Shown here: positions 36,575 through 46,773 of the stretch, piece after piece
Position numbering within the stretch: position 1 is the stretch's first letter
How the letters are laid out: the number at the start of each line of letters is the position of its first letter
Assembly (NCBI RefSeq): GCF_016735115.1
Contig: NZ_JAERQJ010000001.1
Location: 903,501 to 967,500 of the forward strand
Reading direction: 5' to 3'
Length of the DNA stretch: 64,000 bases
Origin: Aquimarina mytili
Lineage (GTDB): Bacteria; Bacteroidota; Bacteroidia; Flavobacteriales; Flavobacteriaceae
Made by a program: the position numbers and the translations under genes
The notes under the pieces: model-generated
Told to the model about the DNA's origin: nothing
What the model saw: only the letters and a program-made list of their open reading frames with translations
Databases searched by the model: none

Positions 36575-37459
36575 ATGAAAATAACCAGCTTTGGAGAAGT
36601 ACTTTGGGACATTTTTGAAACACATAAAAAAATTGGAGGTGCTCCGCTTAATGTAGCTTTGCGACTCCATAGTATGGATATAGAATCATCGGTTATCACT
36701 AAAATAGGAAATGATGACTTAGGCAAAGAAATTATAGCGTTTGTAAAAGAACAAGGGTTACCCGTACACACATTTCAGATCGATGAGCAGCATAAAACAG
36801 GAGAAGTATTGGTTGCTTTAGATGAAGAAAATACAGCATCTTATAAGATCAGTAAACCTGTTGCCTGGGATTTTATCGAGTATTCTGAAGATCTAAAGAC
36901 AGAAGTTCAACAATCTGATGCTGTAATCTTTGGTAGTTTGGCAAGTAGAAACAAAATTTCCAGAAATACATTACTTCAATTGTTAAACCATGCTAATTTT
37001 AAAATTTTGGATGTCAATTTAAGACCACCTCATTATGATGCAGAATTGCTTTTAGAACTTATGAGCAAAGCAGATTTTATTAAACTTAATGATGAAGAGT
37101 TAGAAGAGATCTGTACGTTTTTTAAGATACAAAAAAGTACTTTCGAAGATCAGGTAAAGGCTATTGCTTCACATACAAATACTAACCAAATATGTATTAC
37201 CAAGGGCGCAAAAGGAGCCACTCTGTTTTATGAGGATATATTTTACCATAACACAGGTTATAAGGTTACAGTGATTGATACAGTAGGAGCCGGAGATTCT
37301 TTTTTAGCTTCTTTGATTTCAGAATTATTTCAGAAAAAGAAACCTCAAGAAGCGATCGATTTTGCAAGTGCAATAGGAGCTATGGTAGCTGGTAGTAAAG
37401 GAGCTAATCCCATTTTCACGAAGAAAGAAGTTGAACATTTTATAGCTCACCAATCATAA
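36575..37459 (+). CDS. PfkB-family carbohydrate kinase, fructokinase-like
   Basis: A kinase of about 294 aa. It begins I-T-S-F-G-E-V-L-W-D-I-F, followed by I-G-G-A-P-L-N-V-A as in bacterial fructokinases, and carries V-I-D-T-V-G-A-G-D-S-F-L-A-S (catalytic Asp, anion hole) near 240. Fructose is the likely but unproven sugar. Two ATGs are possible (36557 and 36575); I prefer the second because the family usually starts just before the first beta-strand. Its end overlaps the convergent gene at 37454 by six bases. Confidence 0.85.
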   Translation: MKITSFGEVLWDIFETHKKIGGAPLNVALRLHSMDIESSVITKIGNDDLGKEIIAFVKEQGLPVHTFQIDEQHKTGEVLVALDEENTASYKISKPVAWDFIEYSEDLKTEVQQSDAVIFGSLASRNKISRNTLLQLLNHANFKILDVNLRPPHYDAELLLELMSKADFIKLNDEELEEICTFFKIQKSTFEDQVKAIASHTNTNQICITKGAKGATLFYEDIFYHNTGYKVTVIDTVGAGDSFLASLISELFQKKKPQEAIDFASAIGAMVAGSKGANPIFTKKEVEHFIAHQS

Positions 37460-37819
37460 GCTAGGAACCATTGCTTTTAAATCTTCAATTACATCAATAT
37501 TATGCCTAAGATGTGCATAAAGAATAAACAGTATAAAAATAGCGATTACAAATCCCCAAAGAGTACCTTTTTTGTTACTGCTAGAGAACTTTTTAGAAGT
37601 TTTGAGATAAACTTGAGATAGCTTTTTTGTGTATTTGGTGACTAGTGCAAAAGCCGGAGCAAAAATAAGTACCACAATTGCCATGTCGATTAGCACCAAA
37701 AGATATCCTTGTTGATCGATATGTTTTTTTACATACTTAATGATATGTTCATTAATCAGTGCAGCACATAATACTGCAACTGCATATATAGCGTATTGGG
37801 TAATTTTTTTGTTATTCAT
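37454..37819 (-). CDS. Small membrane protein, unknown function
   Basis: 121 aa with three likely membrane segments (about residues 10-25, 40-60 and 88-105) and a Lys/Ser-rich cytoplasmic loop (K-T-S-K-K-F-S-S-S-N-K-K) before the last. I do not recognise a family. It is convergent with the fructokinase gene and shares six bases with it. Region 37820-38104 upstream shows no further gene. Confidence 0.6.
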   Translation of the reverse strand: MNNKKITQYAIYAVAVLCAALINEHIIKYVKKHIDQQGYLLVLIDMAIVVLIFAPAFALVTKYTKKLSQVYLKTSKKFSSSNKKGTLWGFVIAIFILFILYAHLRHNIDVIEDLKAMVPSL

Positions 37820-38104
37820 TTGGGGTGTTTACTATGTTCTTATATACAATCAAAAAGGAATTGTTACTACGAAATTAAACCAAAATTTCATGAGAAAAAA
37901 CGCTTACAGTCTTTAATTTATTATATGATGTTTCAAATATATGTACAATGTACTAGAAACTCATAATAATTTTATGTTGGATCCTCACCAGCAATTCTTG
38001 ATGTCATTATTATGTGTATTTTAGTATAAATTATGATCATGGAACAAACCTATCAGCATAAAAGTAGATGTGATAATTGATCTTTTTTCAATAAAGTAGT
38101 AAGT

Positions 38105-38362
38105 ATGACAAATAAACAAAAAGCAGTAGCCTACTGGAAAGAAAACATTAAGTACCTAGTCATTTTATTGACAATTTGGTTTTTAGTTTCTTATGGGGCC
38201 GGTATCTTATTTAAAGACACATTAAATACGTTTAAATTGGGAGGCTTCAAATTAGGGTTCTGGTTTGCACAGCAAGGTTCCATTTATGTTTTTGTAATAC
38301 TCATTTTTGTGTATGTACGATTAATGAATAAGTTAGATAAAAAATATGGTTATGATGAATAA
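38105..38362 (+). CDS. DUF4212-type small subunit of a sodium/solute symporter
   Basis: An 85-aa protein with two membrane helices (about 18-36 and 55-75) and the family-like start A-V-A-Y-W-K-E-N and W-F-L-V-S-Y-G-A-G-I-L. Proteins of this family are encoded just before a VC_2705-type sodium:solute symporter and are thought to form its small subunit. The large subunit follows after 27 bp. Confidence 0.88.
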   Translation: MTNKQKAVAYWKENIKYLVILLTIWFLVSYGAGILFKDTLNTFKLGGFKLGFWFAQQGSIYVFVILIFVYVRLMNKLDKKYGYDE

Positions 38363-38389
38363 CCTAAGTACTACTCAAAAAATTATACT

Positions 38390-40165
38390 ATGATGAGCGT
38401 TCAGGTTTGGACATGGATTTTAGTAGGGATTACTTTTGCGCTTTATTTCGGAATCGCCATATGGGCCAGAGCCAGTTCTACTAAAGAATTTTATGTAGCA
38501 GGTTCAGGAGTGTCACCCTTAGCAAATGGAATGGCAACTGCTGCAGATTGGATGAGTGCTGCATCATTTATATCAATGGCGGGGATTATTTCTTTTAGCG
38601 GATATGATGGATCTGTTTATTTAATGGGGTGGACTGGTGGATATGTATTACTTGCTTTATTATTAGCTCCCTATCTTAGAAAATTTGGAAAGTTTACTGT
38701 TCCTGATTTTATTGGAGATCGATATTATTCTAATACCGCCAGAACAGTAGCAGTAATTTGCGCATTGATCGTATCGTTTACGTATGTTGCAGGCCAGATG
38801 CGGGGAGTGGGGATCGTATTCTCACAGTTTCTTCAGGTTGATATTAATTTAGGAGTTATGATTGGTATGGCGGTGGTACTGGTATTCGCATTTCTTGGGG
38901 GAATGAAAGGAATCACCTATACACAAGTAGCGCAATACTGCGTACTTATCTTTGCTTTTATGGTTCCTGCTTTTTTTATCTCCATGCAAATGACAGGAAA
39001 TATAGTTCCACAAATAGGGATGGGATCTACCGTAGAAGATGGGACATATTTACTCGATAAACTTGATACACTCCATACTCAATTGGGTTTTAAAGAATAT
39101 ACCAGCGGATCAAAATCTACCTGGGATATTTTTGCAATTACCCTTGCATTAATGGTGGGTACCGCTGGATTACCACATGTAATTGTACGTTTTTTTACAG
39201 TGCCCAAAGTAAAAGATGCACGCAAATCAGCTGGATTGGCCTTGCTGTTTATTGCAATTTTATATACAACGGCACCGGCAATAGCTGTTTTTGCAAGAAC
39301 AAATCTGATTGAGACTGTGAGCAATAAAGAATACAAAGCGGTGCCAGAATGGTTTAAAAACTGGGAAAACACTGGATTAATAGCTTGGTCTGATAAAAAT
39401 GATGATGGTAAAATCCAATATGTGAATGGTAGCGCTCTGGATGGCAAACCAAAATATATAGAAGAACGAGGTAAATATGGACAACGTTTGATCTCTAACG
39501 CTAATACTTCTGTTAATGAACTCTATGTAGATAGAGATATTATGGTTTTGGCTAATCCAGAGATTGCTAAATTACCAAACTGGGTAATTGCTTTGGTGGC
39601 GGCAGGTGGGTTAGCAGCAGCATTGTCTACTGCAGCCGGATTATTATTGGTGATCTCTACCTCAATATCTCATGATTTAATCAAGAAACAAATTAAACCT
39701 AATATTTCTGAAAAAGGAGAGCTTTGGGCAGCACGTATAAGTATACTTGTCGCCATCATCATTGCAGGATTATTTGGTATTTACCCACCGGGATTTGTAG
39801 CAGCTGTAGTGGCATTGGCATTTGGTTTGGCCGCTGCATCATTTTTCCCAGCAATAATACTAGGCATCTTTGATAAGAGAATGAACAAACAAGGTGCAAT
39901 AGCCGGAATGATTATAGGAACTACACTAATGTTGGTATATATGCTAATTTATAAAACTGGATTAATAGGAGTGTTAGAACCCAAACCAAAACAAGATTGG
40001 TGGTTTGGTACTTCTCCAGAAGGATTTGGTACTATTGCGATGATTGTAAATGTAGTAGTTTCTATGGTTATATCAAGGATGACGCCTCCACCTCCAGAAC
40101 ATGTACAAGAAATTGTCGAACGGATAAGAATACCCAATGAAGCAGGTGATGCTAAACCACATTAA
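38390..40165 (+). CDS. Sodium:solute symporter large subunit, VC_2705/ActP-like
   Basis: SSS-family transporter of 591 aa and about 12-13 helices, with S-T-K-E-F-Y-V-A-G-S-G-V-S-P, A-A-D-W-M-S-A-A-S-F-I and G-L-A-A-A-L-S-T-A-A-G-L-L-L-V-I in the core. It belongs to the acetate/pyruvate-permease-like group. An extramembrane insert at about 310-390 contains D-K-N-D-D-G-K-I (335-342), which looks like an EF-hand calcium loop. The acetyl-CoA synthetase gene downstream suggests acetate or another short carboxylate as substrate. Confidence 0.9.
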   Translation: MMSVQVWTWILVGITFALYFGIAIWARASSTKEFYVAGSGVSPLANGMATAADWMSAASFISMAGIISFSGYDGSVYLMGWTGGYVLLALLLAPYLRKFGKFTVPDFIGDRYYSNTARTVAVICALIVSFTYVAGQMRGVGIVFSQFLQVDINLGVMIGMAVVLVFAFLGGMKGITYTQVAQYCVLIFAFMVPAFFISMQMTGNIVPQIGMGSTVEDGTYLLDKLDTLHTQLGFKEYTSGSKSTWDIFAITLALMVGTAGLPHVIVRFFTVPKVKDARKSAGLALLFIAILYTTAPAIAVFARTNLIETVSNKEYKAVPEWFKNWENTGLIAWSDKNDDGKIQYVNGSALDGKPKYIEERGKYGQRLISNANTSVNELYVDRDIMVLANPEIAKLPNWVIALVAAGGLAAALSTAAGLLLVISTSISHDLIKKQIKPNISEKGELWAARISILVAIIIAGLFGIYPPGFVAAVVALAFGLAAASFFPAIILGIFDKRMNKQGAIAGMIIGTTLMLVYMLIYKTGLIGVLEPKPKQDWWFGTSPEGFGTIAMIVNVVVSMVISRMTPPPPEHVQEIVERIRIPNEAGDAKPH

Positions 40166-40374
40166 TGGTTTTTAATGAATTTAAAGATAATAATGGCAAT
40201 ATTGCTCTTATAATAATTGAGGTAGATTATAAGGACAAACTATCCTTTGGTATTAATTTTAGATCATTTTAGCGAAATTTTTAAACTTCTGAAGATATAT
40301 TTCTTTATTTTCCAGATTCAAAATATAACGAATAAACTATAGTCGACTGAAGACATAAAATATCCAACCACACA

Positions 40375-42282
40375 ATGAGTAATTATCACATAAAACATCT
40401 TGAAGAATACTACCAGGTATATCGAAAATCAGTAAGAGATCCAGAAACCTTTTGGGCAGAAATCGCGGAAGAACATTTCATGTGGAGAAGAAAATGGGAC
40501 AATGTATTGAGCTGGGATTTTACTAAACCCGAGGTTAAATGGTTTGAAGGAGCACAACTTAACATTACAGAAAATTGTATTGATAGACACTTACGCAATA
40601 AAGGACATAAAACAGCAATTCTTTTTGAACCCAATAATCCCCAAGAAGATGCACAACATATAACGTATAAACAGTTACATGAACGTGTTTGCAAATTTGC
40701 CAATGTACTTAAAGAGCAAGGAATCAATAAAGGGGATCGAGTATGTATTTATTTGCCAATGATACCCGAGTTAGCGGTTTCGGTATTAGCATGTGCCAGA
40801 ATTGGAGCTATACATTCTGTTGTTTTTGCTGGATTTTCAGCTACAGCATTATCAACTCGTATTAATGATTGCGATGCAAAAATGGTGATCACCTCTGATG
40901 GATCTTACCGGGGTGTAAAAACAATTGACCTAAAAGGTATTGTAGATGAGGCTTTAGAAGATTGCCAGGGGGTAAAAACAGTTTTGGTGGCCAAGAGAAT
41001 TGGGTCTGATATTAATATGAAACAAGGTCGCGATCATTGGCTGCAACCGTTATTAGATGAAGCATATAAGGATTGTGTGCCAGAGATTATGAATGCCGAA
41101 GACCCCTTGTTTATTCTATATACTTCTGGATCTACAGGAATGCCTAAAGGAATGCTTCATACTACTGCTGGATATATGGTGTATACGGCGTATACTTTTA
41201 AAAATGTGTTTCAGTATAAAGAGGATGATATCTATTGGTGTACAGCAGATATTGGCTGGATTACCGGGCATTCATATATCGTATATGGACCACTGGCCAA
41301 TGGTGCAACTACGGTAATGTTTGAAGGAGTGCCATCGTATCCTGATTATGGTCGTTTCTGGGATATCGTACAGAAACATAAAGTGACGCAGTTTTACACA
41401 GCACCAACGGCAATTAGAGCCTTAGCCAAAGAAAATCTGGATTATGTTGCTAATCATGACCTTACTAGTTTAAAGGTATTAGGAACAGTAGGAGAGCCCA
41501 TTAATGAAGAAGCATGGCATTGGTATAATGATCATGTAGGAAAAAAGAAATCTCCAATAGTCGATACCTGGTGGCAGACCGAGACAGGAGGTATTATGAT
41601 TTCACCAATTCCATATTCTACACCAACTAAACCCACTTATGCCACCTTACCTATGCCAGGGATACAACCAGCATTGATGGATGAAAGTGGTCAAGAAATA
41701 AAAGGAAATCAGGTCGATGGTCGTTTGTGTATCAAATTTCCATGGCCGTCTATGGCTAGAACCATTTGGGGAAATCATCAACGCTATAAAGAAACGTATT
41801 TTTCTGCTTTTGAAAATAAATATTTTACAGGTGATGGCGCATTACGTGATGAGGTAGGATACTATCGAATTACAGGTAGAGTGGATGATGTAATTATAGT
41901 TTCAGGGCATAATTTGGGTACTGCTCCCATTGAAGATGCAATCAACGAGCATCCTGCTGTCGCAGAATCCGCTATTGTTGGATTTCCGCATGATGTAAAA
42001 GGAAATGCATTATATGGATATGTTATTTTGAAAGAAACGGGAGAGTACAGAGATCGCAATAACTTGAGTAAAGAGGTTAATCAACAGATTACAGAGCGTA
42101 TTGGGCCAATTGCAAAGCTTGATAAAATACAATTTGTACCCGGACTACCTAAGACGCGTAGTGGTAAAATTATGCGACGAATCTTACGTAAAATTGCGTC
42201 AAAAGATATAAGTAATCTTGGAGATACCAGTACTTTGTTAAATCCAGAAGTAGTGCAAGAGATTATAGACAAGGCATTGTAA
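40375..42282 (+). CDS. acs: Acetyl-CoA synthetase (AMP-forming acetate--CoA ligase)
   Basis: Activates acetate to acetyl-CoA through an acetyl-adenylate. The 635-aa protein carries the adenylation motif Y-T-S-G-S-T-G-M-P-K-G near 250, D-T-W-W-Q-T-E-T-G near 398, and Y-F-T-G-D-G-A. The C-terminal P-K-T-R-S-G-K-I-M-R-R holds the catalytic, acetylation-regulated lysine. With the symporter pair upstream it forms an acetate uptake and activation cluster; the 209-bp gap suggests its own promoter. Confidence 0.96.
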   Translation: MSNYHIKHLEEYYQVYRKSVRDPETFWAEIAEEHFMWRRKWDNVLSWDFTKPEVKWFEGAQLNITENCIDRHLRNKGHKTAILFEPNNPQEDAQHITYKQLHERVCKFANVLKEQGINKGDRVCIYLPMIPELAVSVLACARIGAIHSVVFAGFSATALSTRINDCDAKMVITSDGSYRGVKTIDLKGIVDEALEDCQGVKTVLVAKRIGSDINMKQGRDHWLQPLLDEAYKDCVPEIMNAEDPLFILYTSGSTGMPKGMLHTTAGYMVYTAYTFKNVFQYKEDDIYWCTADIGWITGHSYIVYGPLANGATTVMFEGVPSYPDYGRFWDIVQKHKVTQFYTAPTAIRALAKENLDYVANHDLTSLKVLGTVGEPINEEAWHWYNDHVGKKKSPIVDTWWQTETGGIMISPIPYSTPTKPTYATLPMPGIQPALMDESGQEIKGNQVDGRLCIKFPWPSMARTIWGNHQRYKETYFSAFENKYFTGDGALRDEVGYYRITGRVDDVIIVSGHNLGTAPIEDAINEHPAVAESAIVGFPHDVKGNALYGYVILKETGEYRDRNNLSKEVNQQITERIGPIAKLDKIQFVPGLPKTRSGKIMRRILRKIASKDISNLGDTSTLLNPEVVQEIIDKAL

Positions 42283-42545
42283 TATATATTCTTAATAAGA
42301 ATTGAAAATATACTCACTTGCTATTCAATAAAAGAAGTATAACTTAAAAAGACTAAAGAATAGTTTAAAACCCGATAAAATTATAATGGGAGAAATAAAT
42401 TGATTATATTGATATTTCTTAATAGTACCAAGCTTTTTATAAGCTTATATTTTTAAAAGAAGCACGATTTTTCACTTAAGAGAATGCTTCAGAGCCCAAC
42501 TACTTTTTACTTAAATACGATGCTTAATCTTTAAAACACTATAAG

Positions 42546-43700
42546 ATGAAAGCAATACGATTTTCTATATATGTACTTACCTTTTCTTTATTTCTAATAA
42601 ACGAGATGAAGGCTCAGAATGATTCTCCTCCTGTTCAAAAACTTAAAGAATTGTATACCACTAATATCGAATTTCAATCTACAGTCGATAAGATGTTTAA
42701 AAATGTCCAGGATTTAGCTGATGGTTCAAAGAATCCTTGGCGTGGTAAGGGTATCCAGGATTTATATACATTTTTAAATGAATGGTTTTATTTTCTACCC
42801 AATAAAAATAATGGATTGGATCGTATTATTAAATTTTCGCTGCTATACTATCAAAACCCTGATGGTCAAAAATTTATTTTGGAAGAACCAGGTTTGAGCT
42901 GGTCTTTATTCTTTATCGAAGAGCGAGGCAAATTTATGGAAAGTCCAGCCTCAACAAAAAATATAAACGAATGGTTATCCGATGAAAGCCTTGGGAATGA
43001 GGATTTTGTTTTGCCCAAAGATGGATTTACATCGTTTAATGACTTTTTTACTAGAGATATTAAACATGGGGCACGACCAATAGACAATGTTCATGACAAT
43101 TCTGTAATTGTGTCACCTGCAGATGGAGTCATCAATGTGATTAATAACGACTTGAAACTGGATACCAAAATTCCAACCAAAGCAAAAATGGAGTTAAGCC
43201 TAAATCAACTTCTTGATTCATCTGAATATGCACAAAAGTTTATTGGCGGTACAGCCATCGCCGTGTTTTTAATGCCCACAAATTACCATCATTATCATGC
43301 ACCGGTATCAGGAATCATGGTCGAATCCAAAGAAAGTGTGGGGGATCGATTATTTGGAATGCCCAACATATTAGACATGATTAATAATGGTAATCCTGGT
43401 TACAACAAGGATTATAGCGTATTTCAGGATTTTAGACATGGTTATTTTATTATAAACACTCAAGATTTTGGGCATGTAGCTATGATTCCCATAGGCTTAC
43501 AGACCATTGGATCGGTAAATTTTGTAGAAAAGTTTAGGGATGTTAAACCTAGTACTTCTAAAAAGGTGTACAAAGGAGAAAAACTTGGATATTTTGCATT
43601 TGGCGGATCAACAGTATTATTACTTTTTGAAAAAAACAGACTTACTTCACTAACTGTACAACAAGGTCAAAGAATTGGAAAGTTTACGGCTAAATATTAA
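42546..43700 (+). CDS. Exported phosphatidylserine decarboxylase-like protein
   Basis: A 384-aa protein with a signal peptide (hydrophobic 5-19, ending M-K-A-Q). The N-terminal ~130 residues resemble the accessory domain of PSD-related proteins. The C-terminal part has PSD hallmarks: V-S-P-A-D-G-V-I near 195, Y-H-H-Y-H-A-P-V-S-G near 255 and, near the end, F-G-G-S-T-V-L-L-L-F, matching the G-S-T self-cleavage site that creates the pyruvoyl group. Ordinary PSDs lack a cleaved signal, so this is an envelope relative with unknown substrate. Confidence 0.78.
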   Translation: MKAIRFSIYVLTFSLFLINEMKAQNDSPPVQKLKELYTTNIEFQSTVDKMFKNVQDLADGSKNPWRGKGIQDLYTFLNEWFYFLPNKNNGLDRIIKFSLLYYQNPDGQKFILEEPGLSWSLFFIEERGKFMESPASTKNINEWLSDESLGNEDFVLPKDGFTSFNDFFTRDIKHGARPIDNVHDNSVIVSPADGVINVINNDLKLDTKIPTKAKMELSLNQLLDSSEYAQKFIGGTAIAVFLMPTNYHHYHAPVSGIMVESKESVGDRLFGMPNILDMINNGNPGYNKDYSVFQDFRHGYFIINTQDFGHVAMIPIGLQTIGSVNFVEKFRDVKPSTSKKVYKGEKLGYFAFGGSTVLLLFEKNRLTSLTVQQGQRIGKFTAKY

Positions 43701-43733
43701 AGTTAAATAAGGAAACCACAAAAATATACAAAC

Positions 43734-44177
43734 ATGAAATTTAGAGGCTATAAGGATATTAATCAAAATATAGATAAACTAACCGAACTTTTTGCAGATC
43801 CTAAATACCTCAAAGAATATCAGGATGGTTTTATACGAAAAGAACTTGTAAGTGGTAATGAGGGGCAAGATGGAGCAGTGTCTAAAATGTATTACCAATA
43901 CGGTAAAGGTGAGATGGAATTAACAGAGACTATTACGGCAAATCGTTTACCAAATTCTTTTGAAGCAAGTTATCATCATAAGCATATGGATAATACCATG
44001 AAATGTACTTTTACTCCTTTAGGAGATAAAAAAACAAGATATGAATATGAATTTGAATACACTCGTATCAATTGGATTATGCCAAAGCTTATTGCAATTC
44101 TATTTCCAGGGATGTATAAGAAACCAGCAGAAAAATGGATGAATCAATTTAAAGAATTTGTAGAAAAGCAGTCATAA
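43734..44177 (+). CDS. SRPBCC (START-like) family protein
   Basis: A 147-aa cytoplasmic protein with an SRPBCC helix-grip pattern: D-I-N-Q-N-I-D-K-L-T-E-L-F-A-D-P at the start, a central beta-sheet region (E-L-T-E-T-I; M-K-C-T-F-T-P-L-G), and a C-terminal amphipathic helix with F-P-G-M-Y-K-K-P-A-E-K-W-M. Such folds bind hydrophobic ligands or lipids. It lies 33 bp after the PSD-like gene, so co-transcription and a lipid-related role are possible but unproven. Confidence 0.7.
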   Translation: MKFRGYKDINQNIDKLTELFADPKYLKEYQDGFIRKELVSGNEGQDGAVSKMYYQYGKGEMELTETITANRLPNSFEASYHHKHMDNTMKCTFTPLGDKKTRYEYEFEYTRINWIMPKLIAILFPGMYKKPAEKWMNQFKEFVEKQS

Positions 44178-44338
44178 AATTGAACAATCGATTAGATCGA
44201 CTTGTAATCCTAAATTATCCTTATTGAACGTGGCTTCTGATTTAACTGAAAAGGGGTGTTTTCCTGATATATTCAGTTGATTCACTCTAAGAACCTATTT
44301 ATTAAACTTGTATTTTTATTCATAAACCAACAATAGAT

Positions 44339-45265
44339 ATGATCAAAAGAATAATAAAATGGATTGTAATACTTCTCATGGCCTTACTGGTTAGTTTTAT
44401 TTTATATGGCTCAATACATCAATATAGTTATGACAAAAAGGTAACCAAAGAGTTTCAGCCTTCTGGACAGTTTATTGATATATCGGGAAATCGTATTCAT
44501 TATAATTTTTTTGGAGAAGGAAAGTACACCTTCGTTCTTGAAACTGGACTTGGAGAAAATATAAATACCTGGTCTGCAATTCAAGATTCTCTTGCGCAAA
44601 TGGGGAAAGTTTTTATGTATGATCGATCAGGTCTTGGTTTTAGCGAAGAAGGCCAGAACCCCAGAACAACCGACCAAATAGCCGTTGAATTAAATTCGGT
44701 GCTTTCTAAAGCGAATATACCAAGTCCTTATATTATGATCGGGCATTCTATCGGTGGTGCTCATATACGTTATTTTGCACATAAGTTTCCTAGTAACATA
44801 TCGGGACTTTTCTTAATCGATCCAAGTCATGAAAAAATGAAGGATGGCCTCCCAGAACCATCAATGATAGAATCTTTTTTCCAATATTCAATGACTGATC
44901 TATCATGGAGCGGAATACCATATTTTATGCTCCCAAATCCACCACATCCCACATATAAAATAACAAAATGTATCAAAACATTCGGAGAAGAAACCGAAGC
45001 CATAGATGCCTCAATCGAACAGTTTAAAAGTGCTAATATAGATTTGTCTCACCTGCCGATTTACATCATATCAGCTTCAAAAAATGATGGTGAAGTAAGA
45101 CAAAAGTATCTTGATTTATATCAAGAGCTTATAGATCATTCCAATCATCCTGTAAAAAAGTTGGTAGATTACAAGAATAGTCCACACCATATCCACATAA
45201 CTAATCCTGATATAGTACTAAAAGAGTTGAGTGAATTTGTTAGTAAAATTGAGACTCAAAACTAA
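44339..45265 (+). CDS. Alpha/beta-hydrolase, membrane-anchored or exported
   Basis: A 308-aa hydrolase with an N-terminal hydrophobic segment (about 7-25) that may be an uncleaved anchor. The nucleophile elbow is G-H-S-I-G-G (Ser near residue 140), the acid is probably in I-D-P-S near 160, and the catalytic His lies in the C-terminal S-P-H-H-I-H region. An oxyanion-hole stretch, E-T-G-L-G-E-N, sits near 70. The substrate is unknown. Confidence 0.82.
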   Translation: MIKRIIKWIVILLMALLVSFILYGSIHQYSYDKKVTKEFQPSGQFIDISGNRIHYNFFGEGKYTFVLETGLGENINTWSAIQDSLAQMGKVFMYDRSGLGFSEEGQNPRTTDQIAVELNSVLSKANIPSPYIMIGHSIGGAHIRYFAHKFPSNISGLFLIDPSHEKMKDGLPEPSMIESFFQYSMTDLSWSGIPYFMLPNPPHPTYKITKCIKTFGEETEAIDASIEQFKSANIDLSHLPIYIISASKNDGEVRQKYLDLYQELIDHSNHPVKKLVDYKNSPHHIHITNPDIVLKELSEFVSKIETQN

Positions 45266-45346
45266 TTATAGTTGCGACAAATTTTAATGAGCAGCTTCTT
45301 TCCAAAAAACAGATAGGTTGATTATCTTAGATAAAAACTTACATCT

Positions 45347-46024
45347 ATGGAGAGCGTATCCTTCTTTACGATTATTATGTTTGTCCTAACAGTTATAGCT
45401 ACACTTTGGTTGTTCTATAAAACAACAAACAAGAACATGAAAACAGTATCTGCTGTTCTGATTTGGGCAATTGCAGTGGGGGTTTTGGGGCTATCCGGAT
45501 TTTATCAAAAAATAGATACATTCCCGCCTAGATTTGTTTTCTTGATAGGGCCTGGTTTTGTAGTAGTGCTATTGTTATTTCTTACCAAAAGAGGAAGGCA
45601 GTTTATGGATTCGCTAAACCTAAAATGGCTTACTATATTGCATGTTGTAAGAGTCCCTGTAGAGATTGTTTTGCATGCAGTTTTTTTAAGCGGCCTAATT
45701 CCGGTATATATGACCTTTGAAGGGTACAACTTTGATATTATTTCAGGGATCACGGCTCCGTTAGTATATTACTGGGTATTTAAAAAGAAGAAACTTGGTA
45801 ACCGGTTTCTATTATTCTGGAATTTCGTCTGCCTTGCTTTATTAATAAATATTTTGACAATAGCCATTCTAAGTGCACAGACACCGTTTCAGCAATTAGC
45901 TTTTGATCAACCCAATATTGGAGTTACATATTTCCCATTTGTTTGGTTGCCTGCCGTAATCGTACCGATTGTTTTACTTTCTCAATTGGCCGCTATTCGA
46001 AAATTACTATTAGGATCGCAATGA
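45347..46024 (+). CDS. Polytopic membrane protein, unknown function
   Basis: A 225-aa protein with about seven hydrophobic segments spread over its length (for example 5-24, 33-52, 61-78, 160-180 and 195-213). There is no catalytic motif I can name. It is a single gene with short gaps to its neighbours. Confidence 0.7.
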   Translation: MESVSFFTIIMFVLTVIATLWLFYKTTNKNMKTVSAVLIWAIAVGVLGLSGFYQKIDTFPPRFVFLIGPGFVVVLLLFLTKRGRQFMDSLNLKWLTILHVVRVPVEIVLHAVFLSGLIPVYMTFEGYNFDIISGITAPLVYYWVFKKKKLGNRFLLFWNFVCLALLINILTIAILSAQTPFQQLAFDQPNIGVTYFPFVWLPAVIVPIVLLSQLAAIRKLLLGSQ

Positions 46025-46129
46025 TGTGGTATCACTTCAAAAGCATGGAGTAATGATACATATAATGTAGTTTGTTTGACTATAGAAATATAAGTACCTT
46101 GGTAATATCAGAAAACAATCAATACAACA

Positions 46130-46660
46130 ATGAGTGAAAAAATCGAAATCCCATTAAGTAAGACAAAAATTGTTCTGCTGGTATTTGGAGCGTTGGCCTT
46201 TGTGATTGGTGGTGTTTTTTTATCCTTGAATCCTGAGACATTTACCACTTCGCGCATCAAAAATGAAACTGTAATTCTGATAATAGGGATTGTTTCGGTA
46301 GTGTTTTTTGGATTATGTCTATTATTTGCAATACGAAAATTGTTTGACAAAAAGATGGGCTTAATCATAGATGAAAACGGAATTACAGATAACTCAAATG
46401 CAACAAGCGTAGGTCTTATAGAATGGCAGGATATTACGGGGATTGAAACTTTGCAAATAGCATCAACAAAAATGCTGATGATTTTAACTGATAAACCCGA
46501 TAAATATATCGATAGAGCCAAAGGTAGTTTATCAAAAAGAGCGATGAAAACAAACTATAAAATGTATGGATCTCCATTATCTCTAGTTTCTACCTCATTG
46601 AAAATAAAATTTAAAGATCTCGAAGCTTTGATTCATAACGAACTTTATAAAAGAAAATAA
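46130..46660 (+). CDS. STM3941-family membrane protein
   Basis: A 176-aa protein with two N-terminal helices (about 11-31 and 43-66) and a soluble C-terminal part containing G-L-I-I-D-E-N-G-I-T-D-N-S and I-E-W-Q-D-I-T-G-I, a PH-like pattern seen in STM3941-type proteins. Function in this family is not established. Confidence 0.75.
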   Translation: MSEKIEIPLSKTKIVLLVFGALAFVIGGVFLSLNPETFTTSRIKNETVILIIGIVSVVFFGLCLLFAIRKLFDKKMGLIIDENGITDNSNATSVGLIEWQDITGIETLQIASTKMLMILTDKPDKYIDRAKGSLSKRAMKTNYKMYGSPLSLVSTSLKIKFKDLEALIHNELYKRK

Positions 46661-46773
46661 GTTCTTGTTGTATCGGTATTATGAAGTTCTTTGGCTTTAG
46701 AGAAAGTAATGAATTAAATGTGTAAAAGGAATATAACTATCTTAACTTTGATAACTGTTGAAAAACTTTAAAC

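Noticed and set aside
46108..46521. Minus-strand 137-codon frame
   Set aside because: Antisense to the STM3941-type gene, which has the better start and family features.
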